From contig OY776129.1 in assembly GCA_963675135.1 (NCBI GenBank), positions 60,513,028-60,577,027 on the forward strand: 64,000 bases of DNA, given 5' to 3'. Source of the stretch: Galeopsis tetrahit (taxonomy: Eukaryota; Streptophyta; Magnoliopsida; Lamiales; Lamiaceae). A program made the position numbers and the translations under genes. The notes beneath the pieces were generated by a model. The model had not been told where the DNA came from. It ran no database searches and saw only the letters and a program-made list of their open reading frames with translations. Positions 10,929 through 23,197 of this stretch are shown here, piece after piece. Position 1 is the first letter of the stretch; every line of letters starts with the position of its first letter.

Positions 10929-13900
10929 CTAAATCTGGATTGCAGACGCTATTGCAGCTGCAAGACTTATAACCTCGAATGGTGGCTTGTTTTTCACCTG
11001 CTTCACTGTTTCTGGGCACGAGTCCGTGATCCAGAAGTAAGTCATCCCAGTTGCAGGGTTCCCTACAAGTATTTACACAATGATCTTCACATTAGCATTA
11101 AGAAATGTGCATTGCGCATTCATCTTTAGATGAAAACAATGTGATTAATTATTTGACAGTCTTTGAAGCTAATTCCCAAAACCAATCAATCAAAATCAAG
11201 AATTTATCGAATCAATCAAGAATTCAAGGAAGAAACTCTCAAGACATGGGCGGAAAAGGGATTGTGGTTAGCAAAGCATAAATTGTCATCTTTAGATAAT
11301 GATCATACAAGTTATGCAACATGAAAATGTGAATGCTATAGAAGAAATAAAATGAGATTTTTTTTTTTTTTTGCAATGTTCCTACCTCCTTTGTCAAGCT
11401 TAAATCGCTCCCATGACTTATTTGGGAAAATTCCATGCGTCACATAGGCACTTATTTTTGCAGCTCCATGTTTGGCCAACACTTTCTGAAAAAAGAATAG
11501 CGAAAGTACAGAGACATGTTAAAATGAACGGCAGAGATTGCAACACAACACTGCTTATGGATATAGGCTGCAAAAATCTTTACAGACACGACTAAAAGGA
11601 TTTAGTGGTACTTATTCCATGATTTCAGAGCAACCACTAACACGTTACATCATACAGACTTCTGGTCTTAACAGGACTGAGAGAAAGAGTCACTGAAAGG
11701 AAATAACAACTTGCTTCATTGAGAATATGAACAAGATTGATTATTCCTTCAATATTTTTTTATTAATATCAACAGTATTTTCGTAATGTGGTAAAATATC
11801 CTGAGAGATCATGCCAATTTAGTGCGGAAGGATAACTTGTGCTTTCTCACCTGACACTCTATGAGGGTGCCACCTGACTGGACAAGGTCGTCCACTATCA
11901 CAACATGACGTCCCTTTGCATCACCCTCCTTAATTCTAACAATTCGTTGATCACCTTCCCTAACTTTGGCACAAACGATCTGCCACAATTTTAAGCAAGT
12001 TACGTTAATGGAATTTATATATGCAGTAATTCCTTAAGCACATGTGGCAGACTGCTGTCATTTCCAAGAACTTACGGTATTGCAGAAATATTTAAGATTG
12101 AAATGAAATAGAGAATTTTCAACAATAAATCAGGATGGCTGAGGGTGCTGAGCATCTATGTCACTGAAATAGTATTACCATTGGGAAGTGTTGTAGCTGC
12201 TTGTGAAATCGTTTCCATGCACCATCATCAGGAAAGGCTATTGTTATCTGGAAAGAGAAAAGTGTAACAGGCAATTTTTAGAAATGGACATAATACATTG
12301 GATTTTATCTCCTAATAAGGGGGTAATGGGGTTCACAAAACTTATACATAGAAAATCGGTTCACTTGCCATTTAGGCAGAATTATGGGAAAATGGAAGCA
12401 GAACACAAGAAATCTTGCAAAACAATGTTTGTGAAAGCAGAAACAAAAGAAGAAGAAAAGCCCCAGCAAAAGATACAGTGTGGCATCCAATTCACACACA
12501 CATATATACATAAATTATTACATTGTCAGAGTCAGGAAGCTGTTGTAGCCTGTTCAAGAGCAGGGGTACACCACTTTCAAAGCATGGCAAAACATTATCA
12601 CCAAAGTAAAACCTCTCCTGCAAGATGAATAAAAAGTGTACTAGTTACACTAAGCTCAACCAAATATATATGAAGGGTTGAAGACAGAAAATGAAAAAAC
12701 GAAGAGCATGAAGCAAGTATTGACTCACCCCAAGCATCTACGTACCCACCTGTAAGGCATGAATATCGAAAATTACTAAACTGGTGGGTCCCCCTCTAGA
12801 TATTGGAATATTAGACAAGATCCTAGCAAGAGTGAATGCTGTGGCAACATCTCCTTCATCCTCCATTCTCTCTGAAGTACCAGTAGGAAAAAATGGCAGG
12901 ACAAGTGTGAATGATGTGACAAATAGTTTGGGGAGAGCATATATGACGGATAATTGCTCAAAAATAACTCCAGGAGAGTTGAATGAAGCAAGGAAAGCTA
13001 CATGCTGCCCACGAACTCCTTGAGCATTGGATATAAACAAGTTTGGAAATCCATCTTCGAATTTCCTGTTTGATAAAAACGATCTATTAAGACATCACAG
13101 GTAGTATCGACCTTATGGCCTCCTATGGATATTAAATTAATACTGGTAGGGAAGAGGAATAGGAAATAAATCTGGAGAAAGTTTAACTCCACATGCTCTC
13201 ACAAATAATATTAGCAAATGTGTACTTTGTTTAACAACAATAGATTGATTCTATGTAGCCTTAGCGGATTTCTTAGGAATCCTACAAGGCTACAAATAAT
13301 ATAATTTGTTAATAGGCTTGGTTCTATTGACATATAAGTAGGCTCATCTTCACACATCAATCAGCATTTCCATCTAATTCTAGGTTAACAAAGTAAAACA
13401 GAAGAATTTTTTTTTGAAGTCTCGGGTATCCGGTCCAAGGGCCGACTAATCCCGGGGGACCAATCCCGTAAAACAGAAGAATAAGACTATGGAAAAGGAG
13501 AATGTTTCTTCACTCTCTCTTCTCAAATTCAAAACCAGCAAACTTAAATAGAAAGTGAAAGTTGATGTACAATGAAGGTTGAAATTCTCCTATTACTGAT
13601 ATTCCCATTCTCTAATGTTTGATGAACTAAATAGATTCTTTCTGGGTTTTTTTTCAAAACGAAACCAAGATTTTTATTCCTTAAAAACATTTTTCTCTGC
13701 TAAAAAATGACATTAAAAAAATCAAATCTAATCATTACTATACATATTAGGAGTATTTCAATCACAAGATTCAAAAAATATATACTCCATCCATATAGTT
13801 TCAATCACTCATGTGTCCACTTTTTTTTTCATTACGAAGTTGTGTTTGATACATAATCAAACTTGATTGTAAAATACTAATGATACAAAAAGTTAGATGG

Positions 13901-14470
13901 CAAGTCAAGACAATGACACAACAGAAAACAAAACTGAACATCATTTAATTGCAAACTTATTGATTTTCTTCACTTGAAAGCATCGCCTGAATTTGACTCA
14001 ATCGTGATCCCCACAACAAATAGTAAACAATTTTAGAATGAAAAAAAAAAGTTTCCCCATACATGCGATCATCGAAGACAGAAAATCCCACATTCTATTG
14101 CTAAAATACAGAAAGAGAGAGACGAATATTACCTCCAACTGATGCTACGAAGCTCAATGGCGTCGGATTCTGCAGCAATTCTTTCAGCAAGATCCTTCAT
14201 TTCAGAGCAGTAAAAGAGACAAACCGTTTTCGGATTCTTGAGCGAAGAATTCAGACCTGAAGCCGCCATTAGGGTTGAATTTGGGGGTTTGAGAATTATG
14301 TGAATTGGGTCGGTTGAAGATACGCAATCAACAGTCCACTTCTGCGGAGGAGTATTTCGGAGCTCGCAGATAATTCTGTTTTTGGAGCGGATGGAAAAGG
14401 GATTTTGGGTTTTGTCATTGGTTTTGGTAGAAGATGAAGGGAATGGTTGGGGTGGTGAAATGGCTGACAT
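10929..14470 (-). CDS. PRS3: Ribose-phosphate pyrophosphokinase (PRPP synthase), class II, plastid-type
   Basis: Makes PRPP from ribose-5-phosphate and ATP for purine, pyrimidine, histidine, tryptophan and NAD synthesis. Seven minus-strand exons: 14470-14133, 13065-12750, 12617-12522, 12247-12179, 11979-11851, 11485-11386, 11062-10929. Total 1182 bp, 393 aa, with every phase matching. The first 75 or so residues are Ser/Pro/Lys-rich (MSAISPPQPFPSSSTKTNDK), fitting a transit peptide; the conserved part starts at KTVCLFYCSEMKDLAERIA. Other blocks: KFEDGFPNLFI, LPFFPTGTSERMEDEGDVAT, LVIFDIHALQERFYFGD, and the PRPP-binding signature VVIVDDLVQSGGTL at about residues 299-312. The sequence resembles the plant phosphate-independent class (Arabidopsis PRS3/PRS4). 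The leader favours PRS3; a second Met at residue 68 could start a cytosolic form. Confidence 0.93.
13408..13467 (-). mobile_element. 5'-truncated SINE in PRPP synthase intron 1
   Basis: On the minus strand this 60-bp insert is the 3' end of a SINE with its A-tail; the same 3' sequence ends the full SINE at 53079-53292. It is flanked by a perfect 15-bp target-site duplication, gtaaaacagaagaat, at 13393-13407 and 13468-13482. It lies in the intron between exons 1 and 2. Confidence 0.88.
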
Positions 14471-14744
14471 TGCGGCGGTTAACGGTGGCGTCCGCCGCGA
14501 TTAAAGGGGAGTCGTTGTTTCCGTCCCAGACTCCAGCTTTGGGGGTTTTATAGTCTATTCAAAAATAAGATTTGCCATGGGAATTACTAATTAATTCGGC
14601 TTAATCCATAATTTTACTTTTAAAAAGGGGTTGGCAATTTATTATTTAGAGTAGGTGGAATTAATTTCATTATATCATCAATTCTATATTATATTGTGTT
14701 TATCACATCACTTAAAATTCAATTGGATCAACTTTTTTTTTAGT
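14471..14744. promoter_or_regulatory. Upstream region of the PRPP synthase gene
   Basis: Immediate 5' flank of the minus-strand PRPP synthase gene, so it should hold its promoter and 5' UTR. No specific motif is called. Confidence 0.4.
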
Positions 14745-15365
14745 AATTTTTTTTTCAAGTGTAAATCATTATAATTAAAAAGTGCAACACAATTTTTAAT
14801 GAAAAATGTAAGTCATTATAATTGAAAAGTGCAACATAATTTTTAATAAAAAATGTAAGTTATTATAACTAAAAAGTCCAACACAATATTACGGAAAATT
14901 GTAACACAATATTATTAAAAAGTGCAAGTCAGTATAACTGAAAAGTGCAACACAATATTTAATGAAAAGTGTAAGTTATTATAATTAAAAAGTGCAACAC
15001 AATATTACTGAAAAGTGCAAGTTTATATCACAATTTTTAATAAAAAATATAAGTTATTAATAACTGAAAAGTGTAACATAATTTTGCTCAAAAAAAAAAA
15101 AGTGTAACACAATATTAATAAAAAGTGTAAGTTATTATTAAAGAAAATATTATTGTAAAATGTAAGACACTATAATTGAAAAGTGTAACATCATATAACT
15201 AAAAAGTGCAATATAACATAAACAAAAAGTGTATTAAAATATTATTGTCACTACAATTGAAAAGTGCAACATCATATAATTAAAAGGTGTAATATAACAT
15301 AAACAAAAAGTGTATTGAAAATATTATTAAAAAATGTATGTTACTGAAAGGTACAACATCATAAA
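14745..15365. repeat. AT-rich degenerate tandem array
   Basis: Repeats of a unit like aaaagtgcaacacaatatt alternating with aaaatgtaagttattataa, with spacing of roughly 50-56 bp and many variants. The same motif in the opposite orientation directly follows the SINE at 53293-53500, so this is a dispersed repeat family rather than a unique sequence. Confidence 0.8.
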
Positions 15366-16318
15366 AAAAATTAATTAGAAAAAAAATAATTGACCGGTCA
15401 ACTCAAGTCCTAAGACTATCTTTATCCACAACCCCAACCAACCCAACCTTCCAATATAATATTCATTTCTCTCTCATCCACATACACAATCTACAACCCA
15501 ACCCAACCCAATTCCAATTTTTTTTCACTTTATCAATGACACCAACCCAACTTAAAATATTTATTATTTCTTTATTATTTTCCAAAATATGTTATCTATA
15601 ATTAGATTTTCTATTTTATTTTTAGGTGTGAAATAGTATATAACTATGATTTGATATTCTAAAACCGCAATTATAAATTGGGAAAAAAATACATATTCTT
15701 AAAATAAAATTACAAACTCAACCAAAATTAAAATTACAAGATAACCAATAGAAAATGATTTGTTTTCCAAAATGCATTAAGATTGGACTCTATTTGTAGA
15801 GGATTTTTTTTTATGAATTTTGATAAAAAATTTTTTTTTTAAAAACAATATCTTCAATAATTTACCTGATACAAAAATTTTTTGGATAGTCAATAATAAG
15901 GTGCCAAGTGTCACAATATTAAAGGAAGTCATAAGCATGACATGCGGTTGCTCCACCCACCGTGTCAAAGCTTGAGTGTCACCATTTTATTATTTTATTA
16001 TTATAATTTTTTATCATTTTGTGTAATTTGGTGGTGACACCATTTGGGTGTTACCGATAAATGTAGTCTAATATAGACTCGAGTCTAAAGAAGATCAACC
16101 CAATTCAATTATATGCATGCATAATTGCAATTTATTTTTGTTAAGATATGACACTGTGTCACTAATATAATAATTAGTGTTACCATTTTTCTGCACCAAT
16201 TCTAATTAAAGGTGTACTAAGAATTTATCTTTGTTAATATATGACATGTGTCACTAATAATAATTAGTGTTACCATTTTAATGCACCAATTCTACCTAAA
16301 ATTAATGTATAAATTATA
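15366..16318. other. AT-rich intergenic region with a short direct duplication
   Basis: No gene seen. A segment of about 62 bp built around gtgtcactaata and attagtgttaccattt is duplicated at about 16138-16199 and 16233-16294. Confidence 0.6.
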
Positions 16319-16593
16319 CTCCCTCCGTCTCACTCTAAGTTTTTCACTTTTTTTTTTTTTTTTTTTATGGATGTTCCATAAAAAGTTTTCCATTTTATTT
16401 TTTTCCATTTTTGACATATAATTTTATCTCTCTCAATCACATCACTTATAATTTATCTATTATTTTATCATAAATCTCACACCCATCTATTATTTTTTCT
16501 CTCACCATCACAACACTTGTAGTATATCTATTATTTAATTATATTTTTTAATCAAAACAATTAAAAGAAATAAAAAATTTATAGCGGAGGGAG
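16319..16593. mobile_element. Stowaway-type MITE (Tc1/mariner)
   Basis: Terminal inverted repeats ctccctccgtctcac / gcggagggag are flanked by TA on both sides (16317-16318 and 16594-16595). About 275 bp, AT-rich, non-coding. Confidence 0.9.
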
Positions 16594-16913
16594 TACTATT
16601 GTTCAATAAAAATAATTGATAAGTAGTAATTAACTAATACTCCACATTTTAGTAAAAGGTGGGTCTTTTGTGTATACAATTACTACTTTTCATTTAAAAC
16701 AATTAATATTGATTAACTAATATAGTTTACTGAAAATAACTAATATTATTAAATAAGAATAACTAGCTTATTTTTTTAAAAAAAATACAAATAAGTAAAC
16801 AGTGCATCTAATGCATACACAATTTGACGTTTGATAAAAATAACTAGTGTCATTAAAAAGACAGCATTATATACATATTGTGCTATATACATATTGTGCA
16901 CTTTATAAGGTGC
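16594..16913. other. AT-rich intergenic spacer
   Basis: No gene or element seen apart from a short direct repeat of atatacatattgtgc near 16870-16899. Confidence 0.5.
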
Positions 16914-18126
16914 GGGTAAAATGCATTTTCAGTCCCATGAGAATTTTGTCTCACGAATTTGGTCCTTTTATAAGCAAAATTTAGTTCCCGAATTTATTTA
17001 AGTTTTAATTATAAACTACTGAGTATAATTTACTTTAAAATTAAGAGATAAAAAAAAAAAAAAAAAAAAACCCTCAACCCACCCTGCCTGCGCAAATACC
17101 TGGCCTTCCTTTCTCAAAATCATCCACCACCACCAACCACAACCCCACCTTCACCGCTACACACCAGCACCGCTTCGTCTGAGTTTTAGAAAACAAAGCC
17201 CTCCATCAATTTTATATTTCAGTGGCTTATTCAATTCTATTTTTTTATTTTTACAGTGATTTTAAGCGTGAATTGTGTTTGTGTTTAGTGTACGGCTGGT
17301 GGCAACGGGAACGGTGGGGTGCATTGGGGCCGCGTCGCGGGGACCGGAATAGGTTTTTTTGCAATTTTTCATCAATATTGAGAAAGAAAATTGAGTGCTA
17401 AGGTGCTATTGTTTGTTCTATTCTTCCCTCTGTTGGGGCTGGTGGCATGGGGTGGCGCCGGTGACCACCGTGATTGCCGACTGTGATTTTGCAGAATTTT
17501 GAGATAGATTTGGGCAATTTTTTTAGCCCACATCCCGAGGCAGCAATTTGGTTTCGAATGTTTTTTTTTTTTTGAATTTGTATTATTTAATTTGAATTCT
17601 TCAAATTTTATATTTTAAATATTATACTGTAACTTATATTTTTTATTCTATTTGACAGTTTTTTATTATTGTATTATATATAAAAAAAAATTGTATCGTC
17701 ATATTTTAAACAGTGTATATAATTTTTAAAATTTTATATTGTTAAATTATTTACACCTATGCATGTTCTATATATAATATTTCAACTTTCAAATTATATA
17801 TAATATATTACTCCAGTATTTGATTTGAAAAAAAAAAATTTAAAAATATTTCAGATTTTACATTAAACTACTCTCGTATTATTTAGTTGAAAAATTAACC
17901 TTTGTATTTTTAAAATTATATTCAAATTATATATATAATTTTATAATGGATTCATTGGATTATATATATATAATTAATTAGTTTTAACAATAAATTTTGT
18001 AAATGGATGGAAACCGTTAGAAACTTAACGGTTGGGACCATTTTTATAAAAAATGGGACCAAAAAAGAACATGGTACCAAAATTGTCTTTAACAAAATTG
18101 CTTAGGACCAAAATTGCAATTTATCC
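16914..18126. mobile_element. Mutator-like non-autonomous element with 10-bp TSD
   Basis: The ends gggtaaaatgcattttcagtc and ggaccaaaattgcaatttatcc are imperfect inverted repeats. A perfect duplication tataaggtgc flanks the element (16904-16913 and 18127-18136). A 9-10-bp TSD is typical of Mutator-type insertion. No transposase frame is visible. The middle (about 17070-17500) is strikingly GC-richer than its surroundings and may be captured gene sequence. Confidence 0.8.
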
Positions 18127-18137
18127 TATAAGGTGCA

Positions 18138-18604
18138 GAAGGATTCATAATGTTTTCTTCATTAAAAAAATGAACTTAAATTAGACTGTGCATTTAATAC
18201 ATATAAATTTTGCTTAACGTGAAATGATATTCGTGAAATGATATTTAATGAAAATAAATAAATAATTAATACCGAGTATTACTCAATTTAAACATGACAT
18301 TTTATTCATGTGAAATGATAATTATTTTGAATAAAAAAAGTATTAAGACAAACATCTTGAGTCAATTAATACTATTCATTTACGAAAATGTAGTTTAATT
18401 TGTCTTATATTTTTTGTTCATAAAATATAGTCTTACTATTATACATTTTATAAAAACCATCACCTTCAACTGTCACTTAATTATTCAAATTGTCATATAC
18501 TTTTATTTTAGTATCTATTTTATCTACTTTTTTCTTAAAACATGTGTGTCACTCTAATGAGAATACATTTGGTGGATAAATGGAGTATGATTTTATGACA
18601 AAAA
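18138..18604. other. AT-rich spacer with a worn MITE remnant
   Basis: Around 18380-18600 the text resembles the interior and right end (ggataaatggagta) of a Stowaway-like MITE, but the inverted repeats are too eroded to define borders. Otherwise nothing seen. Confidence 0.4.
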
Positions 18605-19376
18605 TTTTGTGAAACCGTCTCACGGATTTTTTTTCGTGAGACAAATCTATTTTGATCCATATTCCAAAATTTTGGGTAGGAAACCCCTTTTTTTTACAAA
18701 TTTTATGTTTGTAAAAAAATGATAATAATGTTTAAGTAAAAAGTGATAAAGTTTTTAATAAAAGTAATTATTATGTTTTACTCAAACATTGTCACTTTTT
18801 ACATGAGGGATCAGATAGACCCGTCTCCAGGGGCGGACGCACGTATTGCATGGGGTGGCCTCGGCCCCCCTCAACATTTGGCCAATTACTACTAATTAAT
18901 ATGTACTCCATGTATTATGAGTTTGATGATATATTAAACATGCATATATATATATTAACTCATTAATATATCATATGCTAAATATATATATATAATACTT
19001 AATAAAACAAGTTTATATATAGTTTTATTCTGCTTGTAATTGGAACTTGCTTGTAATTGGAACTTAGATAGTGAACGGTGAAATTGATCTCCCAAATTAG
19101 TCGATCGTATATATATATACGGTTTTGATATGAAATTAGATAGTAGATTTTTTATGAAACTTGCAACCACATGCATAAAACATTTATACATACAAAAGTG
19201 TACAAGTGATTTATGTACGTATGTGGTTTCATAAAAAATCCAGCATCAATTTTATATCATTATATAATTTTAATTGGACTTGATCTTCTCTTTATTTTTT
19301 TTTGGCCCCCCTCACTAATTAATCCTGGGTCCGTCCCTGCCCGTCTCATATATCTCATTTCGTGAGACGGTCTCAC
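18605..19376. mobile_element. Foldback element interrupted by a hAT MITE
   Basis: Ends tgtgaaaccgtctcacg (about 18609) and cgtgagacggtctcaccc (about 19360-19377) are inverted repeats of one another. The interior is interrupted by the element at 18828-19339. No coding capacity. Confidence 0.6.
18828..19339. mobile_element. hAT-type MITE with 8-bp TSD
   Basis: Terminal inverted repeats caggggcggacgcacg / ctgggtccgtccctg are flanked by a perfect 8-bp duplication cccgtctc (18820-18827 and 19340-19347), the TSD length of hAT transposons. 512 bp, no transposase. Confidence 0.9.
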
Positions 19377-20639
19377 CCAAGACTAGCTCTAATTTTAATT
19401 AGAATTAATTGAAAAAAATAAAAAATCAACATGTTATAATATTATTAAGAGCAACATATGTTAAAAATTCAGAACGTGCAATATATGAAAAATGGAACAC
19501 TCGGGTTGATACAGAGAGCCGAATTAGCATGACCCAGTATCTCGTTGATGAAAACTTTGAAGAAAAATACAGTTTAGCCAAACTCTGGTAGGTAGACCTT
19601 TCTAGAATATGAGACTATTATCAGAAGAAGAAAATTGAGCCAAACAACAATAAGTCAATAATCCTTTTCTTCAGATTGAATTGGCGTTAAGCGTGCAATG
19701 AAACTACTGCATGCTTCTTTGAATTAATTTGGAAAGCGTTTGGTTGGTATTGCTATCACCAGATCGACATTCAAATTTATTGAAACCTAAACAACGTCTC
19801 AAATTAACTACTCCATCAAAAAGAAGTATAAAATAATATTTATAGTGAAAATAATTGTTATACTCCATTTGCTTTGGAGTTTTGGTATATATATTAAGAA
19901 AATACGGAGTATAATATTAAATGCATATTGAATTGTTGAGTAGTGGGATAGAAAATAAATTAAAAGTAGAAAAAAATTATATGTATAAATAAATGAGTAA
20001 AATGTTATTTAAAAAAATGATGTTTAATGGAATGGGATAATATTTCAGTTTAAGGGGTGATTAACTCTTTTATTTAAAACATTATCACTTTTTTTTACTA
20101 ACGAGTGGATTATTCCACTTATCAATTTTAGGCTAATAAGTGGATTATCTTACTAACTAATGCACCGGGATCTATTTAAAATGATAGAAAATCTCTCCCA
20201 CGACTCTTTTAAAAATGTGTAATTCTTTCCTTAAAAAAAAAAAAACTTCATCCGTTCTACTTATTTCGTTCTAAAGAACCTTTCACAGGTAAGTGCACCC
20301 ATTTTTGTTAAAAATATTACTCTATAATAAATAGAATTTTGAGAGATAATTTTATAAAAAAATAAATAATTAAGTGAATTGAGTACTTGTATGTATGCGT
20401 GGACCATAAAAGTAATAACATTTTACATAATATTGTGGATATTATAAAGGTGAAGTTTTTAAAAGGCCAAAAAATAAAGTGTGAAAGTTGGGACGGAGGT
20501 AGTATTAAAACTTCAACTTTTCATTAATAAGTTTCTCAAATTTATGTTTCACATATTATTTTTTTTCTTTTTAATTATTACATATATTATTTTATCATAC
20601 TTCAATTCATATTCATGTACCTCATTAGCCTAATTTCAT
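19377..20639. other. AT-rich intergenic region with a degenerate Stowaway remnant
   Basis: No gene seen. About 20244-20503 carries ttcatccgttctact at one end and gggacggaggtagta at the other, a worn Stowaway MITE. Confidence 0.5.
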
Positions 20640-20947
20640 TATTTCTATTTTTATTATTTGGTTGTTATTAATTGTTAGACCGTAGAATATTAATTAGAAG
20701 ATATTATTGGGTAATTAGTTCGTTAGGATATATGCATATTTTGTGGAGATATTGAATCTCATATATAGGGATGGAAACTACCGTATGTAGAATCAGAAAA
20801 GTAAGTAACAATTATCGCAAAAAATAATTTGCAACCTTCGTTCTTGTCAGCCTGAGCCAGAGATTCGTCGAAATCATGTTTTCGAAACGTGGTTCTCATC
20901 AAATTGGTGCTTAATTTCATTGAGAGTATTCGAGAATCACGATCACC

Positions 20948-21535
20948 ATGGTAGGAACTCACCGGGAACGCATTGAATTACTTGAGGTAATAATCGATCG
21001 ATTGGAGACGGGCCTTACGAGCATTAGAAATCGCGTCGAGAAGGTTGATTATACAATGGGTAAATTGGAAAAGATCGTCGTGAAATTATTGCGCAAGAAC
21101 CCTTCTAGGGAAGGATTGGAACGACGCCGACGAGAGAGTCGATCACAGATGGATCTTCAAGTATGGAACAAAACGGTTTTCGATAATGGAGAAGTTTCTG
21201 AAGAATTGAGGGGGAGTAGGCAATCTTGGGGATCTTTGAAGTTGGTTTTCGGTAACCTGAAAGAGTTATTTGATTATGTTTCGGATAAATAAAATCAAGG
21301 GTTTGTGATTGAGCATCATATTTCTTTTGTTCCTTCTTCTCTGAAATCTTCACCTTTACCCTTGAAATCGGTGAACACATGTGAATTGAGAGAGAAATCA
21401 AGAATTATGGATGTTTTGGAAAAGGGGACTATGAAGTTTAAATGGGGAGACAATGTAGTCACGTTGAATTCGAGGGCCGAAGAACAACCCATGGAAGTGG
21501 GGCTTAAGACAATCGAAAGAACAAGGAAGTAAAGG
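20948..21535 (+). pseudogene. gag remnant of the gypsy-type element
   Basis: An ATG at 20948 opens a 114-aa frame whose start (VGTHRERIELLEVIIDRLE) is a coiled-coil-like gag N-terminus of plant Ty3/gypsy elements; it stops at 21292. A second fragment in another frame follows (21305-21535, MKFKWGDNVVTLNSR). The rest of gag-pol is absent. Cut off downstream by the Mutator-like insert. Confidence 0.6.
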
Positions 21536-21556
21536 ACAAGTTGTTATGCTATTCTC

Positions 21557-22792
21557 GAGAAAATTTCATTTTACGTCCTGTAACTTATGCCTAATCCAAT
21601 TTATATCCTTTAAGTTTTTACTTTTTCGATTTACGTTTTTTTTGTCCAATTTACATCCTTTCCGTCGAATTTTTTTAAAACTCACCGGAATGTGAGGAAT
21701 AAATTGGGATTCCGGCCAAATAGTTCAATTTACGTCCTTCAAGTTTGAAAATTAAAATTTTAAAAAAATCCCATTAAAAATTTAAAAAATCTAAAAGTAT
21801 CACTAAAAATCCAAAAATCTCCTTAAAATTAAAAAATATAAAATGTGTAAAATAAAATTCAAAATATATCACTAAAATTTCAAAAAATATCATTACAAAT
21901 TATAAAATGTGTAAAATAAAATAAAAAATTCTAAAATTTTGAAAATACAAAAAATAAAAAATTCTACAATTCAAAAAATGGAAAATGTGTAATTTAAAAA
22001 TTAAGAAATTCAAAATCTAATTAAAATTTCTAAAAACTCTAAAAATCTCATTAATTTATTAAAAATGTATAGATTAAAAACTACTAATTCTAAAAATCTA
22101 ATAAGAATAATAAAAATTATTAACATTTCATTAAAAATCAGACTTGATTCAGACTCGTCTGCCATTAAAGTTTTGCTCGAACTCCTAAAAATTTTAGGTC
22201 CCACGAGATTTTCCAACTTACCGTCGAGGTTGAGTGGAAGTTCCACACCTTGATCGATTTTGAAACCGTCCCAAATTCATATTCACGATATTTTAAAAAT
22301 TGTGGAATTTTTTATTTTAAACATTTTTAAAATTTTAATTTATAGTTTTTTTTTTATGAGTTTTAAGACAAATTTTTTTTTTACACATTTTCAGATTTTT
22401 TGAATTGTAGAAATTATAGATTTTTATGAGTTTTTAGAAAAAAAATTTAAATATACACATTTTCAAATTTTTTGAATTGTAGAATTTATATATTTTTTAT
22501 ATTTATTTTATACAATTTATAAGTTTTTAATGAGATTTTTAGATTTTTAATGAGATTTTTTAATTTTTAATGATATCTTCTGAATTTTTTAATTAGTAAT
22601 TTATAATTTTCAAAAATAAAGGATGTTAATTGGACTATTTGACTGAATTACCAATTTTCCGGTGGAAAGGACGTAAATTGGACCGAAAATGATGTATATT
22701 GGACACCCTAAGACGTAAATTGAAAATGTGAAAACTTTAAGGATATAATTTGGATTAGGCCGAAGTTATAGGATGTAAAATGAAATTTTCTC
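21557..22792. mobile_element. Mutator-like foldback MITE with 10-bp TSD
   Basis: Long inverted ends of about 60 bp begin gagaaaatttcattttacgt on the left, with the reverse complement at the right end. Flanked by a perfect duplication tgctattctc (21547-21556 and 22793-22802). The interior is very AT-rich and non-coding. Inserted in the gypsy-type element. Confidence 0.9.
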
Positions 22793-22932
22793 TGCTATTC
22801 TCACTAAAAAATCACAAATATAAATGAGAGTATTTTTTAGATTCATCCTTGAGGACAAGGATGCTGGAGATGCGAATGAGAATCATGAGATCAAAATTAC
22901 GTTCCATCGAGATCTGGGTTGAAGGCCGCAAC

Positions 22933-23197
22933 TAGGGCTGTTATTAAGGCTTGATAAAACTCGACTAGTTTTGTTAAACGAGCTGAGCTCAAGTTCGTTA
23001 GATACTCGATTTACTAATGAGCCAGCTCGAGCTCGACTTGTTAGGCTCGATACCTAATTTTTTTAGAAAATTTCATTAGGCTCGTTAGACTAAGTTCGAT
23101 AGGCTCGTTAATGAGTCGAGCCGAGCTTGATTTTTGACACGTCAATGTTATCAAGTCGAGCTCGAACTTCAAATACTTGGCTCGAATAACAACTCTA
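22933..23197. mobile_element. hAT-type MITE
   Basis: Ends tagggctgttatt / aataacaactcta are inverted, with an 8-bp flank gccgcaac (22925-22932) against gctgcaac (23198-23205), one mismatch. The interior is rich in gagctcgagctcg-like motifs, typical of a widespread plant MITE. Confidence 0.75.

Noticed and set aside
19409..19591. 60-aa plus-strand frame
   Set aside because: Isolated, no homology recognised, in AT-rich intergenic DNA.
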